Assembly: GCA_033032865.1 (NCBI GenBank)
Contig: JAWHQI010000040.1
Coordinates: 11,887,001-11,951,000, forward strand
Source of the DNA: Dactylorhiza incarnata
Lineage: Eukaryota; Streptophyta; Magnoliopsida; Asparagales; Orchidaceae
DNA length: 64,000 bases
Direction of reading: 5' to 3'
The position numbers and the translations under genes are program-made. How positions within the stretch are numbered: position 1 is the stretch's first letter; every line of letters starts with the position of its first letter. Below the pieces are notes generated by a model. That model saw only the letters and a program-made list of their open reading frames with translations. It was not told the DNA's origin and did no database searches. Shown here piece after piece: positions 23,371-36,310 of this stretch.

Positions 23371-24535
23371 TTACTTTTTCTTCTCTTCTCTGACCAATAT
23401 TGAACTTATCGCATCAGATCTGACTCCGAGATAAGGAAAGAGTTCTTCGCCTTCTTGAGGGCTTTGAAGCAAAGAAGTCGATGTTAACTGTTTTTTGAGC
23501 TGGTCAAATGCATCATCGCACTCCTTAGTCCATTCAAATTTTGCTCCTCCGCGAAGAGCCTTGAAGAATGGAGCACTCTTATCTCCCGAATGAGATATAA
23601 ATAGGCTTAGGCCTGCCATTCTTCCACCTAGCTGTTGGACTTCTTTAGACGAAATCAGAGGTGTCATATATAAGATTTCTTTCACCTTATCAGGATTTGG
23701 TTCTAACCCCTCTAGAGTAAGGAGATGACCAAGGAATTTTCCTTTGATCGCTCTGAAAACACATTTCAAAGGATTCAACCTCCTGTTGAAGGTTCGCAGA
23801 GTTGTGAATGTCTCGGTAAGTTCATCGAGGTGAGCAGACAAGTTTTTTATTTTTTATTAGGAGGTCGTCGACATAAACCTCCAAATTTCTCCCTTTTTTA
23901 TTTTTGAAAATTGTATCCATCATTTTTTTGATATGTTGCTCCAGCATTCTTCAGCTCGAAAGGCATTATGAGGTAGCAAAAACATCCATCATTTGTGATA
24001 AAAGAGGTATGAGGTATGTCGGGCTTATGCATTCTTATTTGGTGATAGTCGGAGAATGCATCTAAGAAGCTCATGCATGAATACCCTACCGCAGAATCAA
24101 CTAAAGAATCTATCTGAGGCAAAGGGTAATAATCTTTAGGACATGCTTTATTGAGCTTATAAAGTCAACACACATATGCCATTTTCCACCAACAGTTTTC
24201 ACCATTACAACATTAGACACCCTATCTAGGTATTGAATCTCTCCGATGAATTTATCTTTGAGGAGCTTTTACACCTCCTCTCGGATGGGTTGAGCAAGAG
24301 TCACTGCCACCTCTCTCTTCTTTTGGTTGATTGGGATGAGATTTGTGTCGATGTTTTGATGGTGGCAAGCAATGTCGGGATTGACTCCTGGCATGTCGTA
24401 TGTTGTCCAAGCAAAGACATCCAAGTTTTTTAGGAGGCAAGAGATAAGCTGGCCTTTCTCCTCTTCAGACAGCTCCGCATTGATAGAGAGCTTGTTGCTC
24501 CTATCTTCTTCATCAATGGGAAAGGCTTGAGTCAC
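23371..24535 (-). pseudogene. Tat B reverse transcriptase and RNase H, several frameshifts
   Basis: Fragments in order from 24535 leftwards: the RT N-terminal linker (24269-24535); SFLDAFSDYHQIRM and MPFELKNAGATYQK (23898-24122); and YVDD intact at 23864-23875. Then come CVFRAIKGKFLGHLLTLEGL, a TKECDDAFDQLKKQL RNase H segment and AISSILVREEKKK (23371-23841). The FGLKNAGATYQ box has Glu for Gly. No single frame connects the pieces. Confidence 0.87.
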
Positions 24536-24580
24536 CTGAACAGGTTCCAGGCAAGCTCCATCTTTAGCATCTTTTTCTAT

Positions 24581-25053
24581 TTACTCTTCCGCAGCTTCAG
24601 CATGATCAGAATCTTGACGTGCTGGAGAGATCTCAACCATCTTTGGAGGAGAAGATTCGGTCAAATTGACCTTCTTCACATAGCATTCCCGAGCTTTCTT
24701 AGGGTCACTCCTGATTCGGTATTGCTTTCCCTTCATAGCAAACTTGACATCTATGTGGAAAGTGGAAACCACTGCTTGATATTCATTGAGGATCGGTCTT
24801 CCAAAGATTGCGTTGTAGCTACTTGGAGCTTCAACGACTATGAATTGAACCAGCTTTGTGATTCCACTAAGTGCACTGAGAGCATGACACTTCCTTGTAC
24901 CTCTTTTTTCTCTCTGGAAAAGCCATAGAATGGCCCTTCAGTGGAAAGGAGAGTCTTTCCAGTCTTCAGGGCCTCGTATGATGGCTTGAACAGGAGGTTC
25001 ACTGAGCTTCCGGTGTCAACCAAAATGTTTTCCACTGTATAATTCTCTATCAC
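24581..25053 (-). pseudogene. Tat B protease fragment
   Basis: 24838-25053 reads ENILVDTGSSVNLLFKPSYE then GPFYGFSREKKEVQG, the Tat aspartic protease with an intact DTGSS motif. 24581-24772 encodes the following linker. Upstream gag is absent because the right LTR-like arm begins at 25250. Confidence 0.8.
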
Positions 25054-26043
25054 AGCCTTAATGACAACAACATATTAAAAGTATTAGAGGTTGGAAGAAG
25101 ATCATCCTTCCCTAAGGTGATTAACCCCCTAACTGGAGCAGAGGAGGAGGTCGCAGTGACCTCTGATCGGTAGACAATTGTGAGACTAGCTTTCCGGGAG
25201 GATTCGAGTCCTGCTCCTCCATGAATGCAAAAGAGGTATACCAAGGCACTATAACATACCCAGAACAACTAGACCTGTAAGATGCATTTGGCCATGATAA
25301 GTTCATGGCACTGCTCTAAGAGACTAAAATGGCCCTAAAACCAAGGTGAATAGGTGAAGATCACTTTGGTGTGCAAATAGCCAAACTTAACTCCAAGGCT
25401 TAATGCTTGATGTTTAAACTTCAAATGAAATTGACCACTCCACATCCTTCCTAAACACTAGGGTAGACTAATGAGAATAATGGACCCAATGGAATTGGTC
25501 AATTTTGGGAAATTAGGTCAATTACCCAAAAGGCCCCAATTTGACCTAAATGAACTAATCCCCTCAATTGACCTTCAATTGGCCAAATGTGATCAAATTG
25601 ATCACACCAAACCCTCTATGACCATTAGTATATACTATTGGGGCAGCATTGACCCAATGGCGTGGACCAATTTTGGGAAATTGGGCCAATTACCAAAAAA
25701 CCCATATTTGGCCTAAATGAACTATTTCCCTCAATTTGACATTCAATTGGCCATTAATGGTAAACATTGATCACCCCTAACACTCCAAGACCACTTATGG
25801 AGTCAAATGGGTCCACATTGGACCCTTCGGATAAACTAATTTTATGAAATTAGGCAAAATTACCAAATTGCCCCCAAATTCCAATTTTGCCCAATATGGT
25901 TTGATTGGCCCTCAATTGGCCAAATTGACCTAGCACAACCCTTCCTAAACCCTAACGGGAGTATATGAGACCTAAATGAACCAATGTGCACACTCAATTT
26001 TGTAGGATTAGGGCAAAATGGCCAAATTTCCCCTATAGGAAAT

Positions 26044-29000
26044 TATGTGCAAATAAGCCTCAAATGACCCCACCATGACTTAATTCACCTTGGAATAGGT
26101 CCATAGGGTCTAAGTCACCAATTTGGGTCATCCACATTGGTTAGGGTGAGCTTGGGTCAAGCCCAAACTCAAATATCCCAATTTGACCTATTTGGGTCAA
26201 GTGAGCCCAAACCTCAAATCCATTGGGTTTAGCACAATGTTTGGGCCCAATCACCAAGCCCATAATGCCTAATATCAGATAGTCCCTGGATTGTTGAGGT
26301 TATAGAGGTGATTATGGATAATTTGGGATAAGCCCCAAATCAAGGGAGACAAAAATGAGGGAATTGGGGCATGAGTGCCAAATGGCACTCAATTCCCCTT
26401 CCCAATCCTCTCTCTGAACCAAGGGAGTAATTCCTAGCAATTCCCATGCCGGCTAATTGTTAGGTGGAGCTCAATTTGAAGCATATTGGATGGCCAAGAG
26501 GTGGCCTTAATGGCAACATTGAATTAAGCCACCCCATCGCCAATCGAGCTCACCACCACCTTCAGGACCTCCCAAGGAGTAGAACCCCTCAGTCGATTGG
26601 AGATTTCGAGCTCAGAGGAGAAAGATTGGCATGGAATCAAGGAGGAGCCTGGCAATGGTTTCCGGGTGAGTTACATGACCCCAAGCACCCAATAAGGCAT
26701 GTATTCCTCTTCTCCTCACCTAGTGCTAGGTCCTCCTTCTTCCCGTTTTGAAATTGGTTGAGTAATGGCATTTGTGCCATCTTTCCGTTCAAGCTTTTTA
26801 GCTCAATAATGTCATGCCCCCATTTCACACATAGGCCACCTCCGGCCACCAATTCTCTGGCAATCGAAGGCCAACCCTCGACCGGAGGTGGTGACGTCGG
26901 ACGTTTGGCTGGAGACGGCTCCATTTGGCCGGAAAAAGAGGATGAAACCAACTCAGGCGCGGTCGATCTGGGACATAGGCTTAAGGAGGAAGATGATCCC
27001 CCTACCGTCAGATCTGGGAAGGCTGATAAACACAGACCAGATTTCTTTTAAGTAAATGCTATTTTGTCACATTTTAATACAGATTTGAATCAATTTTTTG
27101 GGGTATTTAGAGGCCCCAATAGAAATTGTCCCCTGAATGAAAAATGTATCGTATGACCATAATTAAATTTAGAAATTTGTTTGGGATTAATTGGAGTAGT
27201 AATGCTCCCTGGGCACCCATTTTAGTGTAGCATGTACATAGGGTGCTCTAAATCTTTGGGAATTTATTAATGGAGTTCTACCACTCCATATAGATTGAAT
27301 TTTTGGGCATGCATGAGTCATGCCCTATTTCACCTCTGGTAAACATTTGAGAATTTTTAGAATTAATTTTCTTAAAGTTTATTTGAGATTTCAATTAAGC
27401 TTGCATGTGATAACTATGGGGGCTAATGACTCCTAATCACCTCAAATTTGGTCTGAAGGCATTGTCTTATCATGATAAGGGTCTGGTAAAAATGTTAGAC
27501 CAAATTGACAAGTGCATGTTTGGTAATGTCCATATGCATGTAGGTGTGGTGTATGGGAAATGGTGTGCATATAGCACCCAAGTTGAATTTAGTCGATGTT
27601 GGAGTTCTACAACTCCAAATAGGATGAAATTTTGGACATGCATGAGTCATGCCCCAACTCATCCCTTGCCCAAGTTTGGGAATTTTTGGGGCATATTTTT
27701 CTAAAGTTTTTGTAGAAATTAAATAAATCATGTATGGTGCATATTATAGGTTATTTTGACTCAAACCACTCCAAATCTCTTTTGGGAGGTTGGTTATATG
27801 TATATTAGTCACTGGTAAAAAACTTGGCTCAATTGGATCCTTGCATAAGAGTAGATTCATGTTTTAATGAGTCATAGAAAAACCTTCATTTAGGTCACAC
27901 TAAAGGTTGTTTTGGCCATAGTGAAATAGATCTTTTGTACTCAAAAATTGAGGCCCTTAGAGGCCTTAAAAGGAAACGTAGGCAGAGAGAACTCTTGTAG
28001 GCATTTGTGTCTAATATCTGTAGGAAGTGAGATCACATCATTTGGTTCCCTACAACTCTCTGTAGGGCAGATTTAGTAAGGCTGGTCCTAGAGAAGGACA
28101 AATCTTAAATTCCAAATAACTTTTACTAAGTAGATGAGATGAGGTTGAAAATATCACCATGTGTGTATGCACCCTAGATCTACTAGGTGCCCAAAAATCA
28201 AAAAAACTGGGGCACATTTTTCTAAAAATTTTGTAGGAATTTAATTAACCGTGCATGGTGCGAATTGTGGGTGATTTGGACTCAAATCACCCCAAATCCC
28301 CTTTGGGAGGTTGGCTATGTGAATAATTGTTTGTGGTTAAAATTTAAGGTCATTGTGACTTATGCATGTTGGTTTATTCCACATGTATGTGTAAGGGAAA
28401 TTTGGTGTGCATATAGCACAACCTTGTAGCATTAAATTTACATGTGTAAAACAACTCAGGTGGACCCAAATTTTTGGTAGCATCTCAAATAGATCAAATT
28501 CAGTTCATGGTTAAAATTTAAGGTCATTTGGACCTATGCATGTTGGTTTATTCCACATGCATGTGTAAGGGAAATTTGGGGTGCATATAGCATTACCATG
28601 TAGCACTAGAATTACATGAGAATTTAAAGGTTTTGCCTTGGTCAACTTTCATGAAATTTTAAACATGCACTTGGGAACATAGTACAATACTCTATAGAGA
28701 AAATCATCAACCTTTGGGTTGATTTCCCTAGGAAACTTAATTTCATATGATTTGGTCACAAAGAACCCAAGTGAGTAATTATAGGATCAAAGCTTAATGA
28801 AATGTTATGACATTTTGGACAAGGTCTTTTTATATCAGTATGAAGCTATAGAAATTTTATTAGAATTAATCTCAAAGTAAACTTCATACTTCCTTCACAA
28901 AGTAGTATTTGAACCTATAACTTGAAAGATTAATACCTTGAGTTACTGATGTTTGATTGTTATGCAATTTTGTATATGATCTTTTTACATCCGTATGAAG

Positions 29001-30330
29001 CTCTGGAAATTTTATTAGAATTAATCATTGAATATATTTCATAATTCATTCACAATGTAGAGTTTGGGGTTATATTTTAGAATATTCATAACTAGAGTTA
29101 ATGACACTAGAATATTCTAAGAATCTGAACATAAGCTTGTGATGACATTATGAACCTCTGGTAATTTTCCTAGAATTTATGATTACATATATTTGGTACT
29201 TCATTCACAATGTAGAGTTTGGAGTTATATTTTAGAATATTCATAACTTGAATTATTGACACTAGAATATTCTAGGAATCTGAACATAAGCTTGTGATGA
29301 AATTATGAACCTCTGGTAATTTTCCTGGAATTTATGATTACATATATTTGGTACTTCATTCACAATGTAGAGTTTGGAGTTATATTTTAGAATATTCATA
29401 ACTAGAGTTATTGACACTAGAATATTCTAGGAATCTGAACATAAGCTTGTGATGACATTATGAACCTCTGGTAATTTTTCCTGGAATTTATGATTATATA
29501 TAATTGGTACTTCATTCACAATGTAGAGTTTGGAGTTATAATCTAGAATATTCATATCTTGGATTTTTGACACTATAATGTTGGAGAAACTTGTATTTAG
29601 ATTCTTGATATCATTATGACCATCTGGAACTAGAATTGACTCATCCTGATTTAAGATTCATATGGTCACCCCTTAGGACATGAGGATTCACAAAAAGACA
29701 ACCGGTCTGCGAATAGTAAAAACTGAATTACATGATTTAGACCACTCCTGACCATCACACATAGAACTATTATCTCATTGATCATTATGGAGGCATAAAT
29801 GGAGTAAAGGATTAACCATTAGTGACATTTATTAGAAGAAAGGGTTTGGGGTGCGTTGGGTAAAACTACCAATGCGGGAATTGACGATGATATGAGAGTA
29901 GATGTGAGGAATGACCCGTCAGCAAATATAAGTGTGATTGATGGATGAATTGGGACCTAAAGTATGTATTGAGTGATGACATACAAAATAATCGGTCACT
30001 AGGAGGGTAGGGTTCGATGTTCAATTGAACATCGACACTCGTCTGCCCGATCTATATGTAATCCGCATTAGGACTTTAGAGCAATTAGAGAGCAAGTGGG
30101 CACATAAGAATGGGTAGTCACCAATAAGAGTAAATATCCTGGAAAGGGGGATTTGGGCTTCATCTCATTGTATTCCCTAGTACCGCTGCGAGCCCTTCTC
30201 CGGGTAACCCTCGGGAAGTCCGGGATTCACCCTAAACTTCTAAGTATAACTAAATTGTAGACAAGAGTAGTCTAAGTAGGAGAATTTGTTAAATGTAAAC
30301 CTCGTCCCAAATTTGGGACGGAATAGTACA
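26044..30330 (+). repeat. 4.29-kb direct repeat, copy 1
   Basis: It starts TATGTGCAAATAAGCC and ends GACGGAATAGTAC. It matches 31118-35402 along its whole length at an offset of about 5.07 kb, with scattered substitutions and few indels. No coding sequence; short open frames differ between the copies. Confidence 0.92.
28900..29640 (+). repeat. 155-bp tandem array
   Basis: The landmark GTAGAGTTTGG recurs at 29057, 29212, 29367 and 29523, giving 155-156 bp spacing. Each unit has TTAGAATATTCATAACT, AACATAAGCTTGTGATGA and CATTATGAACCTCTGGTAAT. More diverged units extend to the left. The array is repeated in the second copy at about 34000-34660. Confidence 0.9.
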
Positions 30331-30650
30331 AGGATAGAAAGTCCTGCGAAGGTTAGGCTCGGTATATTAGAAGGACGGGTTAAGTCCTGCGAGCGGTAGG
30401 CTCGGTATAGTAGAAGGATAGGTTAAGTCCTGCGAGCGGTAGGCTCGCTATAGTATAAGGACAGGTTAAGTCCTGCGAGCAGTAGGCTCGGTATGTTAGA
30501 AGGACGGGTTAAGTCATGTGAGCGGTAGGCTCGGTTTATTGGAAGGACAGGTTAGTCCTGTGAGCGGTAGGCTCGGATTATTGGAAGGACGGGTTAGTCC
30601 TGCTAGCGGTAGGCTCGGTATTATATTGGGAAGGACTGGTCATGTCCTCC
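30331..30650 (+). repeat. 43-bp tandem array, about 7 units
   Basis: TAAGTCCTGCGAGCGGTAGG recurs every 43 bp (30381, 30424, 30467, 30510), each followed by CTCGGTATA and AAGGACGGG. A diverged inverted version is visible at about 17100-17280 in the left arm. Confidence 0.88.
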
Positions 30651-31117
30651 AAGCTGAAGGTTTGGTGTTTCACTTAGAGGCATTATTGTATCATATAGTA
30701 CGCAGATACCCTGTGTGTTTTTAGGGGCGTACATATGGTTTAGGTTAGGAGGTGTCATACTTGCCTAGGAGTGGAGGACCCGATCCACTGCCCCTGTTTG
30801 CCTCAACGGGGTGTACCTGAGCAAAGACTTGAAAAGCAGGATAGAGGTGGTTCTTACCAGATAGTATATGGATACCATGTGTGTACTTAGGGGCGTACGT
30901 AAGGTCTAGGCTTAGAGATGGGTAACATAAGCCTAGAAGTGGATAGCCCGATCCACTAACATGTTTGCCTTAACTGGGTACCTGAGTTGACAAACTCGAA
31001 TAGAGGGAACTAACAAAAGGTCTGTACGTACAGAGTTGGGTGGGTGAGTTGCATCATTGCATTGCACAGCATAGCATAGCGTCATTGCACAACCAATACC
31101 TCATCATTCTGAGCAAA

Positions 31118-34100
31118 TATGTGCAAATAAGCCCCATATGACCCCACCATGACTTAATTCCCCTTGGAATATGTCCATAGGTTCTAAGGCACCAATGTGG
31201 GTCAGCCACATTGGTTGGGGTGAGCTTGGGTCAAGCCCAAACTCAAAAATCCCAATTTGACCTATTTGGGTCAAGTGAGCCCAAACCTCAAATCCATTGG
31301 GTTTAGCCCAATGTTTGGGCCCAATCACCAAGCCCATAATGCCTAATATTAGATAGTCTCTGGAATTTTTAGGATAGAGAAGTGATTATGGCTAATTTGG
31401 GATAAGCCCCAAATCAAGGGAGACAAAAATGAGGGAATTGGGGCATGAGTGCCAAATGGCACTCAATTCCCCTTCTCAAGCCTCTCTCTGAACCCAGGGA
31501 GTAATTCCCAGCAATTTCCAGTCCAGACAACTAACAGGTGGAGCTCAATTTGGAGACTATGTCTCGGTCAAGAGGTGGCCTTAATGGCAACTTTGAATTA
31601 AGCCACCCTCAACCCCAATCGAGCTCATTACCACCTTCAGGACCTCCCTAGGAGTAGAACCCCTCAGTCGATTGGAGATTTCTAGCTCAGAGGAGGAAGA
31701 TTGGCGTGGAATCAAGGATGAGCGCGTCAATGGTTTCCCGACGAGTTACATGACCCCAAGCACCCAATAAGGCATGTATTACAATTCTCCTCCCCTAGTG
31801 CTAGGTCCTCCTTCTTCCCGTTTTGAAATTGGTTGAGTAATGGCGTTTGTGCCATCTTTTTGATCAAGCTTTTTAGCTCAATAATGTCCCACCCCCATTT
31901 CACGCATAGGCCACCTCCGGCCACCAATCCTCCGGCAATCGACAGCCAACCCTCGACCAGAGGTGGTGGCGTCAGTCGTTGGCCAGAGATGGATCCAGTT
32001 GGCCCGAAAAAGAGGATGAAACTGGCCCAAGCGCGGTCGATCTAGGCCATTGGCTTAAGGAGGAAGATGATCCCCCTATCGTCGGATCTGGGAAGGCTCA
32101 TAAACGTAGACCAGATTTCTTTTAAGTAAATGTTATTTTGTCACATTTTAATACCGATTTGAATTAATTTTCTGGGGTATTTAGAGGCCCCAACAGAAAA
32201 TGTCCCCTGAATGAAACATGTATCTTATGACCTTAATTAAATTTAAAAAAAAATCGGGGTTAATTGGAGTAGTAATGCTCCCTAGGCACCCATTTTAGTG
32301 TAGCATGTACATGTACATAGGGTGCTCTAAATATTTGGGAATTTATTTATGGAGTTCTACCACTCCAAATAAATTGAATTCTTGGGCATGCATGAGTCAT
32401 GCCCTATTACACCTCTAGTAAAAATTTGAGAATTTTTAGAATTAATTTTCTTAAAGTTTTTTTGAGAATTCAATTAAGCTTTCATGTGATAACTATGGGG
32501 GCTAATGACTCCTATTCACCTCAAATTTGGTCTGAGGCCATAGCCTTATCATGATAAGGGTCTGGTAAAAATGTTAGACCAAATTGACATGTGCATGTTT
32601 GGTAATGTCCATATGCATGTAGGTGTAGTGTATGGGAAATGGTGTGCATATAGCACCCAAGTTGAATTTAGTGGATGTTGAAGTTCTACAACTCCAAATA
32701 GGATGAAAGTTTGGACATGCATGATTCATGCCCCAACTCATCCCCTGCCCAAGTTTGGGAATTTTGGGGCATATTTTTCTTAAGTTTTTTAGAAATTAAA
32801 TAAATCATGTATGGTGCATATTATAGGTTATTTTGACTCAAACCACTCCAAATCTCTTTTGGGAGGTTGGTAATATGTATATTAGTCACTGGTAAAAAAA
32901 TTGGCTCATTTGGATCTTTGCATATGAGTAGATTCATGTTTTAATGAGCCATAGAAAAACCTTCATTTAGGTCACACTAAAGGTAGTTTTGGCCATAGTG
33001 AAATTGATCTTTTGTACTCAAAAATAGAGGCCCTTAGAGGCCTTAAAAGGAAACATAGGCAGAGACAACTCTTGTAGGCCTTTGTGTCTACTATCTGTAG
33101 GAAGTGAGATCACATTATTTGGTGCCCTACAACTCTCTGTAGGGCAGATTTAGTAAGGCTGGTCCTAGAGAAGGACAGATCTTAAATTCCCAATAACTTT
33201 TATATAGTAGATGAGATGTGGTTGAAAATTTAACCATGTGTGTATACACCCTAGATCTACTGTGCCCAAAAATCAGAATTTTTGGGGCACATTTTTCTAA
33301 AGTTTTTGTAGGAATTTAATAAACCGTGCATGGTGCGAATTGTGGGTGATTTGGACTCAAATCACCACCAAATCTCCTTTGGGAGGTTTGTTATGTGAAT
33401 AATAGTCCATGGTTAAAATTTAAGGTCATTTGGACTTATGCATGTTGGATTATTCCACATGTATGTGTAAGGGAAATTTGGTGTGCATATAGCACAACCT
33501 TGTAGCATTAAATTTACATGTGTAAATCAACTCAAGTGGACCCAAATTTTGGGTAGCATCTCAAATAGACCAAATTTAGTTCATGGTTAAAATTTAAGGT
33601 CATTTGGACATATGCATGTTGGTTTATTCCACATGCATGTGTAAGGGAAATTTGGGGTGCATATAGCATTACCATGTAGCAGTAGAATTACATGAGAATT
33701 TAAAGGTTTTCCCTTGGTCAACTTTCATGAAATTTTAAATATGCACTTGGGACCAGAGTACAATACTCTATAGAGAAAATCATCAATCTTTGGGTTGATT
33801 TCCCTAGGAAACTTAGTTTCATATGATTTGGTCACATAGACCCCAAGTAAGTGATTATAGGATCAAAGCTTACTTAAATGTTATGAACTATTGTACATTC
33901 TTTTTATATCAGTATGAAGCTATGGAAATTTTATTAGAATTAATCTCTAAGTAAACTTCATAGTTCCTTCAAAAAGAAGTATTTTGACCTATAACTTGAA
34001 AGATTAATACATTGAGTTACTGATGTTGGATTGTTATGAAATTTTGTATATGATCTTTTTACATCATTATGAAGCTCTGGAAATTTTATTGGAATTAATC

Positions 34101-35402
34101 ATTGAATATATTTCATACTTCATTCACAATGTAGAGTTTGGGGTTATATTTTAGAATATTCATAACTAGAGTTATTGACATTGGAATATTCTAGGAATCT
34201 GAAAATAAGCTTGTGATGACATTATGAACCTCTGGTAATTTTCCGGGAATTTATGATCACATATATTTGGTACTTCATTCAAAATGTAGAGTTTGGAGTA
34301 ATATTTTAGAATATTCATAACTTGAATTATTGACACTGGAATATTCTAGGAATCTGAACATAAGCTTATGATGACATTATGAACCTCTGGTAATTTTCCT
34401 GGAATTTATGATTACATATATTTGGTACTTCATTCACAATATAGAGTTTGGAGTTATATTTTAGAATATTCATAACTAGAGTTATTGACACTAGAATATT
34501 CTAGAAATCTGAACATAAGCTTGTGATGACATTATGAACCTCTGGTAAGTTTTCCTGGAATTCATGATTTTACATAATTGGTACCTCATTCACAATGTAG
34601 AGTTTGGAGTTATAATCTAGAATATTCATATCTTGGATTTTTGACACTATAATGTTGGAGAAACTTGTATTTAGATTCTTGATATCATATGAACATCTGG
34701 AACTAGAATTGACTCATCCTGATTTAAGATTCATTTGGTCACCCCTTAGGACATTGGGATTCACAAAAATACAATCGGTCTGCAAATAGTAAAAACTAAA
34801 TTACGTGATTTAGACCACTCCTGACCATCACACATAGAACTATTATCTCATTGATCATTATGGAGGCATAGATGGATTAAAGGATTAACCATTAGTGACA
34901 TTTATTAGAAGAAATGGTTTGGGGTGCGTTGGGTAAAACTACCAATGCGGGAATTGACGATGATATGATAGTAGATGTGAGGAATGAACCGTCAGCAAAT
35001 ATAAGTGTGATTGATGGATGAATTGGGACCTTAAGTATGTATTGAGTGATGACATACAAAATAATCGGTCACTAGGAGGGTAGGGTTCGATGTTCAATTG
35101 AATATAGACACTCGTCTGCACAATCTATATGTAATCCGCCTTAGGATTTTAGAGCAATTAGAGAGCAAGTTGGCACATAAGAATGGGTAGTCACCAATAA
35201 GAGTAAATATCCTGGAAAGGGAAATTTGGGCTTCAGCCCATTGTATTCCCTAGTACCACTGCGAGCCCTTAGCCGGGTAACCCTCGGGAAGTCCGGGATT
35301 CACCCTAAACTTCTAAGTAGAACTAAAATATAGACAAGAGTAGTCTAAGTAGGAGAATTTGTTAAATGTAAACCTCATCCCAAATTTGGGACAGAATAGT
35401 AC
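31118..35402 (+). repeat. 4.29-kb direct repeat, copy 2 (truncated tandem copy)
   Basis: Second copy of 26044-30330. It ends ACAGAATAGTAC and then switches to unrelated sequence at 35403, where copy 1 continues with AAGGATAG. The unit-to-unit distance of 5074 bp indicates tandem duplication of the 26044-31117 block followed by truncation or insertion at 35402. Confidence 0.9.
34000..34660 (+). repeat. 155-bp tandem array, second copy
   Basis: Same units as 28900-29640 (GTAGAGTTTGG, AACATAAGCTT), inside direct-repeat copy 2. Confidence 0.85.
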
Positions 35403-36310
35403 CGTAGAAAAGAGGCAAGTTGTGGCGTCGAGTCGACTGGAAGCTAAGGGCTAACGCCCTGCGGTAGTGTTACCGCGGGAGGTAGCGTTGTCGACGGGAT
35501 GTATTGTCGATCGACGGGGTGTATCGTCGATCGACGGGGATGTGTCAACAAGCCGTCGAGATGAGAGCTACCGCGGTGTGGTAGGGGCTACCGCCAGGCG
35601 CTAGCGTGTGGGAGCAGTTTCATTAAGCAGCGATCGGGAGCCGTCATATTGTCTTGGAAGTGTCTTGGATGGCCAAGATCACTTCGTCCTCTTGCCCTAA
35701 ATAGGCATAAACATTTTGGCAGAAGAGGATCGATCAGTTAGAACCGTGAAGGAAGAAAAACGTGGGAGAGTTTTTGGTTGCTGCCATTATTGTCGAAGGA
35801 GTTGTTCTAGGAGGAAGAACAGTTTTCTCACTGGAGGGTATTCTTCATCTTCGCTGTAAGGATTTTTGCTCAGTCTTGTCTCCGTTTCCTTTTGGTGTTT
35901 GGGGAGAGATTTGAGTTTTCTTTGCTTCCTTTTTCTTGAAGAGAAGTTTTTCATTGTGGTTGAGAGAGGATTCAATCTGTGAATCCAAGGGGGATCTAGG
36001 TTGGGCAAACCTAGATTATTTGTTGTAATCCTTATTATTATTATAGTGGAGTGTATGTGTGCCCCGACTTGTGGTTTTTCCCTCATTGCTTTAGAGAGGG
36101 TTTTCCACGTAAAATCCATTGTCCAGATTTATTTTTGTTGTGTATTGCTGCATTTTATTTTTATCTTCTAGTATGCCCAGATTTTGCAAGTGGGTTATAT
36201 CCCTACACAAGGGTCACCGGAGATGGGTTCTTAGACGCTCTACAATGCCGAGAGGGCTTTGTGGAAACAAGGTTGCTCTCATCATTGGTGAACTGAACCC
36301 TAAGTGCCAT
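35403..36310 (+). mobile_element. copia-type LTR fragment
   Basis: The left part (35440-35610) has repeated GTCGATCGACGGGG and TACCGCGG motifs like a U3 region, then CCTAAATAGGC near 35696. The right part has TTGTAATCCTTATTATTATTATAGTG and GGTTTTTCCCTCATTG...GGTTTTCCACGTAAA, a layout common at the R/U5 end of plant copia LTRs (shown as separate short blocks). No primer site, coding region or target duplication was found, so it is a solo or truncated LTR. Both limits are approximate. Confidence 0.55.

Larger units (their letters stand above)
21109..25249 (-). mobile_element. Tat B: truncated Ty3/gypsy Tat pol fragment
   Basis: Minus-strand remnants of protease, RT, RNase H, second RNase H and integrase are present in Tat order, but gag and both own LTRs are missing. 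The fragment stops exactly where the inverted LTR-like arms begin (21108 and 25250). It is clearly related to Tat A but diverged, and AT-richer. A purine-rich stretch reading AGTGGGGAGATTTTG on the minus strand (21128-21142) may be a polypurine tract close to the left arm. Confidence 0.85.
25250..31117 (+). repeat. large LTR-like unit, plus orientation (right arm)
   Basis: It begins TATAACATACCC, a slightly changed TGTAACATCCC LTR start, directly abutting the Tat B protease. The sequence is non-coding and built from degenerate modules: units of about 170 bp with CAATTTTGGGAAATTAGG at about 25490-26020, 155-bp units at about 28900-29640 and 43-bp units at 30331-30650. The left arm (16850-21108) is its inverted relative. 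The large size and TGTAAC ends fit a long gypsy LTR, but no end was found at 31117, where the tandem copy starts. Confidence 0.72.

Noticed and set aside
26464..27051. Two plus-strand frames of about 95 codons in the LTR-like block
   Set aside because: The related copy at about 31530-32045 does not preserve the frames, so they are not under coding constraint.
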